Source: Klenkia soli (GTDB lineage Bacteria; Actinomycetota; Actinomycetes; Mycobacteriales; Geodermatophilaceae). From it: DNA of 64,000 nt. Location: the NCBI RefSeq assembly GCF_900103975.1, contig NZ_FNIR01000004.1, positions 310,001 to 374,000 on the forward strand, read 5' to 3'. Position numbers and translations under genes: made by a program. Below, piece by piece: positions 35,709 to 44,728 of the stretch; position 1 is the first letter of the stretch; each line of letters opens with the position of its first letter. The notes under the pieces are model-generated. The model was not told the origin of the DNA. It was given only the letters and a program-made list of their open reading frames with translations, and made no database searches.

Positions 35709-36476
35709 GTGAGCAGCTCGGTCGTGCCGCGACCCGCGGCCCCCACGCCGGCCTGGGACGACGACTGGCTGCCCGACTGGGTCAGCCACCCGGTCGGCGA
35801 CCCACCCGCACCCGCCCCGCCCGCACCCGCCCCGCCCGCACCCGCCCCACCGGGGTCCTCCGGCCCGGCCCCGAGCGCCACCCGGTCGCCGCAGCTGCCC
35901 GGTGGGCCGAGCCCGGCCGGCCGGGTCGTGGTCGCCGTCGGGGCGATCGCGCTGGTGGTGGTCGCGGCCCTGCTCCTCGGACCCGGCGCCGGCACGGCCT
36001 CCGCCCCGGCGGCGGCCGCCGGGCCGACCACGTCCGCAGCGGCGAGCCCGGCCACCGGCGCTCCGGTCCCGCTGGGCCACGGCACCGCCGCTGCGTCGAG
36101 CCCGTCCCCGCCCGCCGCTTCCGCACCGGCGACCCCGGCCACGGACGCCGCAGCAGTGCGGTCCGCCGCGCCGGCGGTGGTCGCCGCCCCGCCGGCACCG
36201 GTGTCCGCCGCGCCCGCCTCAGCGGCCGCGCCGACCCCGGACGCGGTCGCGTCCGCCGCCGTCCCGCCGGCCGGGAGCGAGCTCGTCGTGCCCACCCCGG
36301 ACCCGGCCGCCTCCACGCCGACGCCGACGACCGCACCGGTGCCGACCACGACGTCCCCCACGGACGCCACGGACCCGACGTCGACCGGTCCGACCACACC
36401 GACCTCCGCGCCGACCTCGGCGACGACCTCCGCTGCGATCGACGGCTCGTCGACCCCCACCGACCCGGACAGCTGA
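35709..36476 (+). CDS. Hypothetical single-pass Pro/Ala/Thr-rich membrane protein
   Basis: 255 residues, no recognised domain. A cytoplasmic Pro-rich N-terminus (residues 1-75, with WDDDWLPDW and a PAPAP repeat) leads to one hydrophobic segment (about 77-96). A long low-complexity Ala/Pro/Thr/Ser tail follows, presumably outside the membrane. The composition resembles stalk or wall-spanning segments. GTG at 35709 with GGAGGGAGGA upstream is a very strong ribosome-binding site, which supports that it is a real gene. It sits between the SPOUT methyltransferase and rlmN. Confidence 0.7.
   Translation: MSSSVVPRPAAPTPAWDDDWLPDWVSHPVGDPPAPAPPAPAPPAPAPPGSSGPAPSATRSPQLPGGPSPAGRVVVAVGAIALVVVAALLLGPGAGTASAPAAAAGPTTSAAASPATGAPVPLGHGTAAASSPSPPAASAPATPATDAAAVRSAAPAVVAAPPAPVSAAPASAAAPTPDAVASAAVPPAGSELVVPTPDPAASTPTPTTAPVPTTTSPTDATDPTSTGPTTPTSAPTSATTSAAIDGSSTPTDPDS
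35802..35846 (+). repeat. Three 15-bp tandem repeats encoding PAPAP
   Basis: Three in-frame copies of a CCGCCCGCACCCGCC-type unit (the first with one change) lie in the Pro-rich N-terminus of the membrane protein. Likely variable between strains. Confidence 0.8.
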
Positions 36477-36545
36477 CCGCCGGGACGGATCTCACCCGCG
36501 ACGGTGGGGGCACGACGGACCGGCCGGTGGGAGAGTGGTGCGGTC

Positions 36546-37742
36546 ATGACTGCTGATACCTCTGCGCCCCGGGCCCCGCTGCCCCTGGTCTTCGACGCCC
36601 CCCGCCGGGCCGCGAAGCCCCCGCGGCACCTCGCCGACCTCACCCGCGACCAGGCCCGGGCGGCCGTGGTCGAGCTGGGGCACCCGGCCTTCCGCGCCGA
36701 CCAGCTGGCCCGGCACTTCTACGCGGGGGTCACCGACCCGGCGGCGATGACCGACCTGCCGGCCGCGGCGCGGGCCGACCTCGTCGAGGCCATGCTGCCG
36801 GGGCTGCTCACCGTCGTCCGGCACCAGAGCGCCGACGGCGGGCGTACCCGCAAGACGCTGTGGCGCCTGCACGACGGCGCGCTGGTCGAGAGCGTCCTGA
36901 TGCGGTACCCCGAGCGGGCCACCGTCTGCATCTCCAGCCAGGCCGGCTGCGGGATGGCCTGCCCGTTCTGCGCGACCGGCCAGGGCGGGCTCACCCGCAA
37001 CCTGTCGGCCGCCGAGATCATCGGCCAGGCGGTGGCCGCCGCCGCGGCGATGGCGGCCGGCGAGATCCCGGGCGGCCCCGGGCGGCTGTCCAACGTGGTG
37101 TTCATGGGCATGGGCGAGCCGCTGGCGAACTACAACCGCGTGCGCACCACGCTCGACGCCCTGCTCTCGCCGGCCCCGCACGGCCTCGGGCTGGCGCAGC
37201 GATCGGTCACCGTCTCGACGGTCGGGCTGGTCCCGGCGATCCGCCGGCTCACCGACGAGGGGCTCAACATCACCCTGGCGGTGAGCCTGCACGCCCCCGA
37301 CGACGACCTGCGCAACACGCTGGTGCCGGTGAACACCCGGTGGAACGTGACCGAGGTGCTCGAGGCCGCCGACGCCTACGCCCGCACGACCGGCCGCCGC
37401 TACTCGATCGAGTACGCGCTCATCCGGGACGTCAACGACCAGCCCTGGCGGGCGGACCTGCTCGGCTCACGGCTGGCCAAGCGGTTGGCCCACGTGAACC
37501 TGATCCCGCTGAACCCGACGCCGGGCAGCGAGTGGGACGCCAGCCCGCTGCCCGCGCAGCGGGAGTTCGTCGCCCGGCTGAAGGCGCACGGGGTCTCGAC
37601 GACGGTGCGCGACACCCGCGGCCAGGACATCGACGGCGCCTGCGGCCAGCTCGCCGCCAGCGAGGAGCTCTCGGTGCCGGGCGTGGCCCTGCCCCAGCCG
37701 CAGCTGGAACCCACGATCGAGCTGGGCGCTGCCGACGCCTGA
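36546..37742 (+). CDS. rlmN: 23S rRNA (A2503-C2)/tRNA (A37-C2) methyltransferase RlmN
   Basis: 398 residues, radical-SAM enzyme. The iron-sulfur CxxxCxxC motif is CGMACPFC (about residue 135), and the methyl-carrying cysteine is in DIDGACGQL near the C-terminus. [10 protein letters not shown] is also characteristic. It methylates adenosine C2 in 23S rRNA and tRNA. ATG at 36546 preferred to upstream in-frame starts on family length. Same neighbourhood as in Mycobacterium (before DUF2631 and dxr). Confidence 0.96.
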   Translation: MTADTSAPRAPLPLVFDAPRRAAKPPRHLADLTRDQARAAVVELGHPAFRADQLARHFYAGVTDPAAMTDLPAAARADLVEAMLPGLLTVVRHQSADGGRTRKTLWRLHDGALVESVLMRYPERATVCISSQAGCGMACPFCATGQGGLTRNLSAAEIIGQAVAAAAAMAAGEIPGGPGRLSNVVFMGMGEPLANYNRVRTTLDALLSPAPHGLGLAQRSVTVSTVGLVPAIRRLTDEGLNITLAVSLHAPDDDLRNTLVPVNTRWNVTEVLEAADAYARTTGRRYSIEYALIRDVNDQPWRADLLGSRLAKRLAHVNLIPLNPTPGSEWDASPLPAQREFVARLKAHGVSTTVRDTRGQDIDGACGQLAASEELSVPGVALPQPQLEPTIELGAADA

Positions 37743-37763
37743 TGGAACGGCAGGGTCCTTCTC

Positions 37764-38081
37764 CTACTTCGAGCGCCAGGCGTTCTTCCGACGCCGCCAG
37801 TCCCACACCAGGATGACCAGCAGCCCGACGGCGATGACGTTGAGCCAGATGTTCTCGACGTTGCCCTCGTGGTTGGTGAACTGCATCGAGAACAGCACGA
37901 GGGCGGCGAAGAAGACGCCGATGCGGCCCTTGCGGCCGGTCTCGCCGTGCCAGCCCCAGTCCTCGGGGCGGTCGGCGTCGTGCACCGGCTCGGAGCCGGC
38001 CCGCACGATCGCCTCCTCGCGGTTGGACTGGGCGACGACGGTCGCGCTGGTCTGCTGGCCGAGGTGGTCGTCCGTGCTCAC
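37764..38081 (-). CDS. DUF2631 family membrane protein
   Basis: 105 residues with two hydrophobic segments (about residues 56-70 and 80-96) and the conserved [16 protein letters not shown] just before the first. DUF2631 proteins of unknown function sit next to dxr in mycobacteria (Rv2876-like). GTG at 38081; a possible CATGAT -10 is six bases upstream. Transcribed opposite to rlmN and dxr. Confidence 0.88.
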   Translation of the reverse strand: MSTDDHLGQQTSATVVAQSNREEAIVRAGSEPVHDADRPEDWGWHGETGRKGRIGVFFAALVLFSMQFTNHEGNVENIWLNVIAVGLLVILVWDWRRRKNAWRSK

Positions 38082-38147
38082 CGGGCCATCATGGCAGGCC
38101 CGCACCCGCCGCACGCGGCAGCCGGGCGGGTCGGCGAGGATGGCCGC

Positions 38148-39344
38148 ATGAGCGACCCCCGCACGGTCACCGTCCTGGGGTCCACCGGCTCCATCGGCAC
38201 CCAGGCGATCGAGGTGGCCCGGGCCAACCCCGACCGGCTGCGCATCACCGGGCTGGCCGCCGGGGGCGGTGACGTCGCCCTGCTGGCCGAGCAGGCGCTG
38301 ACGCTGCAGGTGGACACCGTCGCGGTCGCGCGGGCCACCGCGGCGCAGGACCTCCAGCTCGCCTTCTACGCCGCCGCCCAGCAGCGCGGGTGGAACCAGG
38401 GCCGGTACCGGCTGCCCGAGATCCTGGCCGGACCCCGCGCGGCCGAGGAGCTCGCCGCCCGGCCGGCCGACGTCGTCCTCAACGGCATCAGCGGGTCGAT
38501 CGGGCTCGGTCCCACGCTGGCCGCCCTGGCCGCCGGGCGCACCGTCGCCCTGGCCAACAAGGAGTCGCTGGTCGCCGGGGGTGCCCTGGTCACCGCGGCC
38601 GCGGCACCCGGGCAGCTCGTGCCGGTCGACTCCGAGCACTCGGCGCTGGCCCAGTGCCTGCGCAGCGGTGCTCGCGGCGAGGTCGCCCGGCTCGTGCTCA
38701 CCGCCAGCGGCGGGCCCTTCCGCGGCCGCAGCGCCGCCGACCTCGCCGACGTCACGGTCGAGCAGGCGCTGGCCCACCCGACGTGGGCCATGGGCCCGGT
38801 CGTGACGATCAACAGCGCCACGCTGGTCAACAAGGGCCTCGAGCTGATCGAGGCGCACCTGCTCTTCGACGTCCCCTACGCCGACATCGACGTCGTCGTC
38901 CACCCGCGGTCGATCGTGCACTCGATGGTCACGTTCGCCGACGGCGCGACCATCGCGCAGGCCAGCCCGCCGGACATGCGGTTGCCGATCGCGCTGGCGC
39001 TGGCCTGGCCCGACCGGCTCCCGCACGTGCAGCCGGCCCTGGACTGGTCGACGGCCCAGACGTGGGAGTTCGCCCCGCTGGACACCGACGCGTTCCCGTC
39101 CGTCGCCCTGGCGCGCACGGCGGGGGAGGCCGGCGGCGTGGTGCCGGCGATCTTCAACGCGGCCAACGAGGAGGCGGTCGCCGCCTTCCTGGCGGGTCGG
39201 CTGCGGTTCCCAGGGATCGTGCAGGTCATCGCGCGTACCCTCGACGCGGCGCCGGACCTCGGCGTCCCCACCCGTGTCGAGGACGTGCTGGCCGCCGAGA
39301 ACTGGGCCCGGGAGCACGCCCGTCGCGCGATCGCCGGAGGTTGA
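38148..39344 (+). CDS. dxr: 1-deoxy-D-xylulose-5-phosphate reductoisomerase
   Basis: 398 residues. NADPH-binding [15 protein letters not shown] at the N-terminus, [20 protein letters not shown] (metal and catalytic residues) and [15 protein letters not shown] are diagnostic. Catalyses the second step of the MEP isoprenoid pathway. ispG, a later step of the same pathway, is 1.4 kb downstream. The stop codon overlaps the ribosome-binding region of rseP. Confidence 0.97.
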   Translation: MSDPRTVTVLGSTGSIGTQAIEVARANPDRLRITGLAAGGGDVALLAEQALTLQVDTVAVARATAAQDLQLAFYAAAQQRGWNQGRYRLPEILAGPRAAEELAARPADVVLNGISGSIGLGPTLAALAAGRTVALANKESLVAGGALVTAAAAPGQLVPVDSEHSALAQCLRSGARGEVARLVLTASGGPFRGRSAADLADVTVEQALAHPTWAMGPVVTINSATLVNKGLELIEAHLLFDVPYADIDVVVHPRSIVHSMVTFADGATIAQASPPDMRLPIALALAWPDRLPHVQPALDWSTAQTWEFAPLDTDAFPSVALARTAGEAGGVVPAIFNAANEEAVAAFLAGRLRFPGIVQVIARTLDAAPDLGVPTRVEDVLAAENWAREHARRAIAGG

Positions 39345-39345
39345 C

Positions 39346-40743
39346 CTGAGCGGGATCCTGCTGACCGTCCTCGGGATCGTCGCCTTCTTCGTCGGCCTGC
39401 TGTTCTCGATCGGCTTCCACGAGTTCGGGCACTTCTACTGGGCCCGGAAGTTCGGCATGCGGGTGCCGCAGTTCATGGTCGGCTTCGGGCCCACCGTGTT
39501 CTCGCGGCGCCGCGGCGAGACCGAGTACGGCGTCAAAGCCATCCCGCTGGGCGGCTACATCCGCATCGTCGGCATGATCCCGCCGGCCGAGGAGGGCGAG
39601 AGCAAGCGCGCGACCCGCATGCGCAGCTTCATCGCCGAGGTCCGCGGCGCGGCGCTCAACGACGTGCTGCCCACCGACGGCGACCGGGTCTTCTACAAGA
39701 AGCCCTGGTGGCAGCGGGTGGTCGTGATGTCGGCGGGCCCGCTGCACAACCTGTTCCTGGCCGTCGTGCTGTTCACCCTGACGCTGACCACCATCGGCAC
39801 GCAGGTGCTGACCACCACCCTGGCCACGGTCCCGGCGTGCGTCATCCCCTCGAACGCCCAGTCGCTGGACCGGCTGCAGGACGACCCCGAGTTCGACCTC
39901 TGCTCGGTGCCGTTGGTCACCAGCGGCGCCGACGCCGGCCAGGAGTGCCAGGCGGGGACGGCGGACTGCGCCCTGCCGGCGGAGAGCCCGGCCGCGGAGG
40001 CGGGGCTGCGTCCCGGCGACACCATCACGGCCGTCGACGGCCGCGCGCTGGACCCCACTGCGTGGAACTCCTGGACCCAGGTGCAGACCGCGGTGCGGGC
40101 CGCGCCGGACCAGCAGCTGACCCTCACCGTCGAGCGCGACGGCCAGGAGCGGCAGGTCGAGGTCACCCCGATCCCCAACACCGTGGCCGACCTGGACGGC
40201 GAGGGCACGGTCTCCGCCGGCTACCTCGGGGTGAGCCCGGCCGACACGCTCGCCCGGCAGTCGATCACCGAGGTGCCCGGCTACTTCGGCAACATCGTGG
40301 CCAACTCCGTCGACAAGCTGGTCGAGATCCCGCAGCGCATCCCGGCGCTGTTCGGGGCCGCGTTCCTCGGCGACCAGCGCGACGCGAACGGCCCGATCGG
40401 CATCGTCGGGGTGGGGCGCATCTCGGGTGAGGTGTTCGCCTTCTCCGACTTCACCGGGCTGCAGAAGCTGAGCTTCTTCCTCGGCCTGCTGGCCAGCGTC
40501 AACCTGGTGCTGTTCCTGTTCAACCTGCTGCCCATCTACCCGCTGGACGGCGGGCACGTGGCCGGCGCGCTGTACGAGAAGGTCCGCGCCTCGGTCGCCC
40601 GCCGGCGCGGGAGGCCCGACCCCGGGCCCTTCGACATCGCCCGGTTGATGCCGGTGGCCTACGTCGTGGCCGGGTTGTTCATCGCGCTGTCGGGTCTGCT
40701 GCTGGTGGCCGACATCGTCAACCCGATCACGATCTCGCAGTAG
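39346..40743 (+). CDS. rseP: Site-2 intramembrane metalloprotease (RseP/Rip1 family), CTG start likely
   Basis: 465 residues if started at CTG 39346. The zinc motif HEFGH is at 25-29 in the first membrane helix, a PDZ domain spans about residues 195-290, and the LDG motif is in [14 protein letters not shown]. These proteases release anti-sigma factors or other membrane substrates by cleavage in the membrane. The start is unusual: no ATG, GTG or TTG lies in frame between the end of dxr and the conserved first helix, whereas CTG 39346 has GGAGG five bases upstream. The next upstream in-frame start (GTG 39274) lies inside dxr. Position between dxr and ispG is conserved. Confidence 0.93.
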   Translation: MSGILLTVLGIVAFFVGLLFSIGFHEFGHFYWARKFGMRVPQFMVGFGPTVFSRRRGETEYGVKAIPLGGYIRIVGMIPPAEEGESKRATRMRSFIAEVRGAALNDVLPTDGDRVFYKKPWWQRVVVMSAGPLHNLFLAVVLFTLTLTTIGTQVLTTTLATVPACVIPSNAQSLDRLQDDPEFDLCSVPLVTSGADAGQECQAGTADCALPAESPAAEAGLRPGDTITAVDGRALDPTAWNSWTQVQTAVRAAPDQQLTLTVERDGQERQVEVTPIPNTVADLDGEGTVSAGYLGVSPADTLARQSITEVPGYFGNIVANSVDKLVEIPQRIPALFGAAFLGDQRDANGPIGIVGVGRISGEVFAFSDFTGLQKLSFFLGLLASVNLVLFLFNLLPIYPLDGGHVAGALYEKVRASVARRRGRPDPGPFDIARLMPVAYVVAGLFIALSGLLLVADIVNPITISQ

Positions 40744-40759
40744 GGGGGACACTGGAGCC

Positions 40760-41914
40760 GTGACCGTCGCACTCGGCATGCCCGCACCCCCGCCCCCCGT
40801 CCTCGCCCCCCGGCGGAGGACCCGCCAGCTCGACGTCGGAGGCGTCGGCGTCGGCAGCGACTCCCCGGTCAGCGTGCAGTCCATGTGCACCACCAAGACC
40901 GCCGACATCAACGCCACGCTGCAGCAGATCGCCGAGCTGACCGCGTCCGGCTGCCAGATCGTGCGGGTCGCCGTCCCCGACACCGACGACGCCGAGGCGC
41001 TGCCGATCATCGCCAAGAAGTCGCAGATCCCGGTGATCGCCGACATCCACTTCCAGCCGCGGTACGTCTTCGCCGCGATCGAGGCCGGCTGCGCCGCCGT
41101 CCGGGTGAACCCGGGCAACATCAAGAAGTTCGACGACAAGGTGGGCGACATCGCCCGCGCGGCCAAGGAGCACGGCACCCCGATCCGCATCGGGGTCAAC
41201 GCCGGCTCGCTCGACAAGCGGCTGCTGGAGAAGTACGGCAAGGCCACGCCCGAGGCGCTGGTCGAGTCGGCGCTGTGGGAGTGCTCGCTGTTCGAGGAGC
41301 ACGACTTCCGCGACATCAAGATCTCGGTCAAGCACAACGACCCGGTCGTCATGGTGCGCGCCTACGAGCTGCTGGCCCAGCAGTGCGACTACCCCTTGCA
41401 CCTGGGCGTCACCGAGGCCGGCCCGCAGTTCCAGGGCACCATCAAGTCCGCGGTGGCCTTCGGCGCGCTGCTCTCGCAGGGCATCGGCGACACCATCCGG
41501 GTCTCGCTGTCCGCGCCGCCGGTCGAGGAGGTCAAGGTCGGTCTGCAGATCCTGGAGTCGCTGAACCTCAAGCCGCGCCGGCTCGAGATCGTCTCCTGCC
41601 CCTCGTGCGGGCGCGCCCAGGTCGACGTCTACAAGCTGGCCGACGAGGTCACCGCCGGGCTCGAGGGCATGGAGATCCCGCTGCGCGTGGCCGTCATGGG
41701 CTGCGTCGTCAACGGCCCGGGCGAGGCCCGCGAGGCCGACCTGGGCGTCGCCTCGGGCAACGGCAAGGGCCAGATCTTCGTCAAGGGCGAGGTCATCAAG
41801 ACCGTGCCCGAGTCGCAGATCGTGGAGACGCTCATCGAGGAGGCGTTCCGCATCGCCGAGCAGCAGGCCGACGAGGGCGTCGCCTCCGGCGTCCCCACCG
41901 TCAGCGTCTCCTGA
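40760..41914 (+). CDS. ispG: 4-hydroxy-3-methylbut-2-enyl diphosphate synthase (flavodoxin-type)
   Basis: 384 residues. The iron-sulfur ligands lie in [11 protein letters not shown] and [14 protein letters not shown]. Upstream, [20 protein letters not shown] and [17 protein letters not shown]-like segments match IspG (here [12 protein letters not shown]). It makes HMBPP in the MEP pathway. GTG at 40760 with a GGGGGG stretch upstream. Ends 5 bp before the next gene. Confidence 0.97.
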   Translation: MTVALGMPAPPPPVLAPRRRTRQLDVGGVGVGSDSPVSVQSMCTTKTADINATLQQIAELTASGCQIVRVAVPDTDDAEALPIIAKKSQIPVIADIHFQPRYVFAAIEAGCAAVRVNPGNIKKFDDKVGDIARAAKEHGTPIRIGVNAGSLDKRLLEKYGKATPEALVESALWECSLFEEHDFRDIKISVKHNDPVVMVRAYELLAQQCDYPLHLGVTEAGPQFQGTIKSAVAFGALLSQGIGDTIRVSLSAPPVEEVKVGLQILESLNLKPRRLEIVSCPSCGRAQVDVYKLADEVTAGLEGMEIPLRVAVMGCVVNGPGEAREADLGVASGNGKGQIFVKGEVIKTVPESQIVETLIEEAFRIAEQQADEGVASGVPTVSVS

Positions 41915-41919
41915 CCGAC

Positions 41920-42777
41920 GTGACGGTGCTGGGCGCCCGGGCCGCCCGGGTGCTGGACGCCTCCGACGAACGGGCCGTCCGCGACCTGCTGGACACCGAC
42001 CCGGTGGCCACCTGCATGCTCGCCGGCCGGGTCGAGACGCACGGGGTCGACCCGGCGTCCCTGGGCGCCCCGCTGTGGGGGCTGGGCGCCCCCGGCCGGT
42101 TGGACGCCGTCTGCCTGGCCGGGGCGAACCTGATCCCGTTCGCCCGACCCGGCGTCGAGGTGGAGGCCGCCCGCGCCTTCGCCGACCGGGCGCGCCGGGC
42201 CGGTCGGCGCTGCTCGACCATCGTCGGCCCGGTCGGCACGGTCTCGCCGCTGTGGGACAGGTTGTCCCCGCACTGGGGGCCGGCCCGGGACATCCGGCCG
42301 CGGCAGCCCCTGCTGGCGATCGACGGGCCGCCGCTGGTCGCCGGCGAGCCGCGCGTGCGGCCGGTCCGGCCGGCCCAGCTCGAGACGTTGCTGCCGGCGG
42401 CGATCGCGATGTTCACCGAGGAGGTCGGGGTCAGCCCGCTGCGGGTGGACGGCGGCGCCGGGTACCGCGCCCGGGTGACGGAGCTGGTGCGGGCCGGCCA
42501 GTCGCTGGCCTGGATCGAGGACGGCGCGGTGGTGTTCAAGGCCGAGGTCGGTGCGGTCTCGCGCCGGGCCTGCCAGGTGCAGGGCGTCTGGGTGGCCCCG
42601 GAGCACCGGGGGCGGGGGATCGGCCAGGCCGGCACCGCGGCGGTCGTCGAGTACGCCCGCCGGGCCATCGCACCCGTGGTCAGCCTCTACGTCAACGACT
42701 TCAACGCCGCGGCCCGCGCCGCCTACCACCGGGTGGGCTTCCGCGACGTCGGCACGTACGCCTCGGTGTTGTTCTAG
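41920..42777 (+). CDS. GNAT acetyltransferase with DUF4081-like N-terminal domain
   Basis: 285 residues. Residues 1-150 form a domain seen in actinobacterial proteins related to mycobacterial Rv2867c (DUF4081). The C-terminal half is a GNAT fold with the acetyl-CoA loop EHRGRGIGQAGTAAVVEYAR and the VNDFNAAARAAYHRVGF tail. Always downstream of ispG in relatives; the substrate is unknown. GTG at 41920, 5 bp after ispG. Confidence 0.9.
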   Translation: MTVLGARAARVLDASDERAVRDLLDTDPVATCMLAGRVETHGVDPASLGAPLWGLGAPGRLDAVCLAGANLIPFARPGVEVEAARAFADRARRAGRRCSTIVGPVGTVSPLWDRLSPHWGPARDIRPRQPLLAIDGPPLVAGEPRVRPVRPAQLETLLPAAIAMFTEEVGVSPLRVDGGAGYRARVTELVRAGQSLAWIEDGAVVFKAEVGAVSRRACQVQGVWVAPEHRGRGIGQAGTAAVVEYARRAIAPVVSLYVNDFNAAARAAYHRVGFRDVGTYASVLF

Positions 42778-42796
42778 GACTGCCAGGTCTCCGTGC

Positions 42797-42802
42797 CAGA
42801 GT
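42797..42802 (+). promoter_or_regulatory. Candidate -10 of leaderless penicillin-binding lipoprotein promoter
   Basis: CAGAGT ends six bases before the GTG at 42809, and no Shine-Dalgarno precedes the start. Confidence 0.4.
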
Positions 42803-42808
42803 GCACGG

Positions 42809-44728
42809 GTGAGCACACGACGGGGCACGGTCCTGCTGGTGACGACGGCCGTCCTGGCCGGCCCCGTGCTGGCGGCCTGCTCCTCGGACGACCCGGCCGA
42901 CGGCGCGCGGTCGGCCGCGCAGGCCTTCCTCGACGCGTGGTCCGGCGGCGACCTCGAGACCGCGGCCGGCGACACCGACGACGCCGCGGCCACCACCACC
43001 CTGCTCCAGCAGACCGCCACGGACCTGCCCGACGCCACGCTGTCGGCCGAGCTGGGCGACGTGGCGGTCACCGGCGACGACGACACCGCGGCCACCGTGG
43101 GCTGGACGGCGACCTGGGACCTCGCGGCCGCCCCGGACTGGAGCTACACGGCGACCCTGGACCTCACCCGGGCCGACGCCGACGCGCCGTGGCAGGTGGT
43201 CGCCGAGCCCACGGTGGTGCACCCCGAGCTGGTGGAGGGGCAGCACCTGCAGCTGACCCGGTCGCTGCCCGAGCGGGCGGCCATCACCGACGCCACCGGC
43301 GCACCCCTGTTCACCGAGACCGAGGTGGTGAACGTCGGGGTGGACAAGGCCCAGGTCACCGACCTGCCGTCGCTGGCCTCGGCGTTGGGGGCGGCCACGG
43401 GCATCGACCCGGCCACCATCACCGCCGACGTCGAAGCGGCCGGCGACGGCCAGTTCGTCCCGGTCATCACCCTGCGCCGGCCGGACTTCGAGGCCATCCG
43501 GGCCCAGGTGTTCGACCTGCCCGGCGCGGTCTTCCCCACCTCGACCCGCCTGCTGGCCCCCACCGCCCAGTTCGGCGCAGCGCTGCTGGGGCGGGTCGGC
43601 GACGCCACCGCCGAGGCGATCGACGAGACCACGGGCGAGGACGGCGAACCGCTCTACGCCGCCGGTGACGCCCTGGGCCTGTCCGGGCTGCAGCGGGCCT
43701 ACCAGGAGCAGCTCACCGGCACCGCCGGGTTCACGGTCAGCGTGATCAGCCTGGACACCACCACGGGCGACACGGGCACCGTCGTGGACTCGGTCGACCC
43801 GGTCGCCGGCACCCCGCTGCAGGTGCCGTTGGTCCCGGCGATCCAGAACGCCGCCGACGCTGCCGTCGCGGGGCAGTCGCTGGCCACCCACCTGGTGGTC
43901 GTGCGGCCGGGCACGGGGGAGATCCTCGCGGTGAGCTCGAACGGGGCGGCCAACGCCGGCAACGCGCTGTCCGGGCAGTTCCCGCCCGGGTCGAGCATGA
44001 AGACCATCACCGCGACCGCGCTGCTCTCGGCCGGCACGGTCACCCCCGACACCGCCGTGCCCTGCCCGGGCACCACCACCGTCGACGGTCGCGAGTTCGA
44101 GAACGAGGACCAGTTCGACCTCGGCACGGTGCCGCTGACCACGGCCTTCGCCCAGTCCTGCAACACGACGTTCATCCAGCAGGCCCTGACGCTGCCCGAC
44201 GACGCACTCGCCGCGGCGGCGGCGGGCTACGGCGTGGGCACCGACTGGCAGCTGCCGGTGGGAATCTTCTCCGGCAGCGTGCCGGCGACCAGCACCGGCA
44301 CCACCAAGGCCGCCGACGCCATCGGCCAGGGCGAGGTGCTGATGAGCCCGGCGCAGATGGCGCTCGTGGCCGCCGGCATCGCCAGCGGCACCCCGGCGGC
44401 GCCGGTCGAGGTGGTCGGCGGCGACCCGGCTGGTGCGGCCCCCACCGGGCCGAGCCAGGCAGTGCTCGACCAGCTGCGGCCGATGATGCGCGAGGTGGTC
44501 CTCTCGGGCACGGCGCGCGGGCTGTCCGGCGACGGCGAGGTGTACGGCAAGACCGGCACGGCGGAGTTCGGGAGCAACACCCCGCCGGACTCCCACGGCT
44601 GGTTCGTCGGCTACCAGCTCGGCGGGCCGCAGGGCGACATCGCCTTCGCCGTCCTGGTCGAGGCCGGCCAGTCCAGCAGCGTCGCCGTGCAGGTCACGAA
44701 CGCGTTCCTGGCCGGCCTGACCGGTTAG
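42809..44728 (+). CDS. Penicillin-binding transpeptidase lipoprotein (PBP, MecA-like N-terminus)
   Basis: 639 residues. A lipoprotein signal ends in the lipobox L21-A22-A23-C24, so it is anchored outside the membrane. An NTF2-like N-terminal domain (about 28-140) and a PBP dimerisation domain precede the transpeptidase domain. Active-site motifs: SxxK in PPGSSMKTI, SxN in AQSCNTTF and KTG in YGKTGTAEF. It cross-links peptidoglycan and is the target of beta-lactams. It resembles the mycobacterial penicillin-binding lipoprotein (Rv2864c), found in the same position after ispG and the GNAT. The TAG stop interlocks with the TAA stop of the convergent transporter (TTAG). Confidence 0.93.
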   Translation: MSTRRGTVLLVTTAVLAGPVLAACSSDDPADGARSAAQAFLDAWSGGDLETAAGDTDDAAATTTLLQQTATDLPDATLSAELGDVAVTGDDDTAATVGWTATWDLAAAPDWSYTATLDLTRADADAPWQVVAEPTVVHPELVEGQHLQLTRSLPERAAITDATGAPLFTETEVVNVGVDKAQVTDLPSLASALGAATGIDPATITADVEAAGDGQFVPVITLRRPDFEAIRAQVFDLPGAVFPTSTRLLAPTAQFGAALLGRVGDATAEAIDETTGEDGEPLYAAGDALGLSGLQRAYQEQLTGTAGFTVSVISLDTTTGDTGTVVDSVDPVAGTPLQVPLVPAIQNAADAAVAGQSLATHLVVVRPGTGEILAVSSNGAANAGNALSGQFPPGSSMKTITATALLSAGTVTPDTAVPCPGTTTVDGREFENEDQFDLGTVPLTTAFAQSCNTTFIQQALTLPDDALAAAAAGYGVGTDWQLPVGIFSGSVPATSTGTTKAADAIGQGEVLMSPAQMALVAAGIASGTPAAPVEVVGGDPAGAAPTGPSQAVLDQLRPMMREVVLSGTARGLSGDGEVYGKTGTAEFGSNTPPDSHGWFVGYQLGGPQGDIAFAVLVEAGQSSSVAVQVTNAFLAGLTG

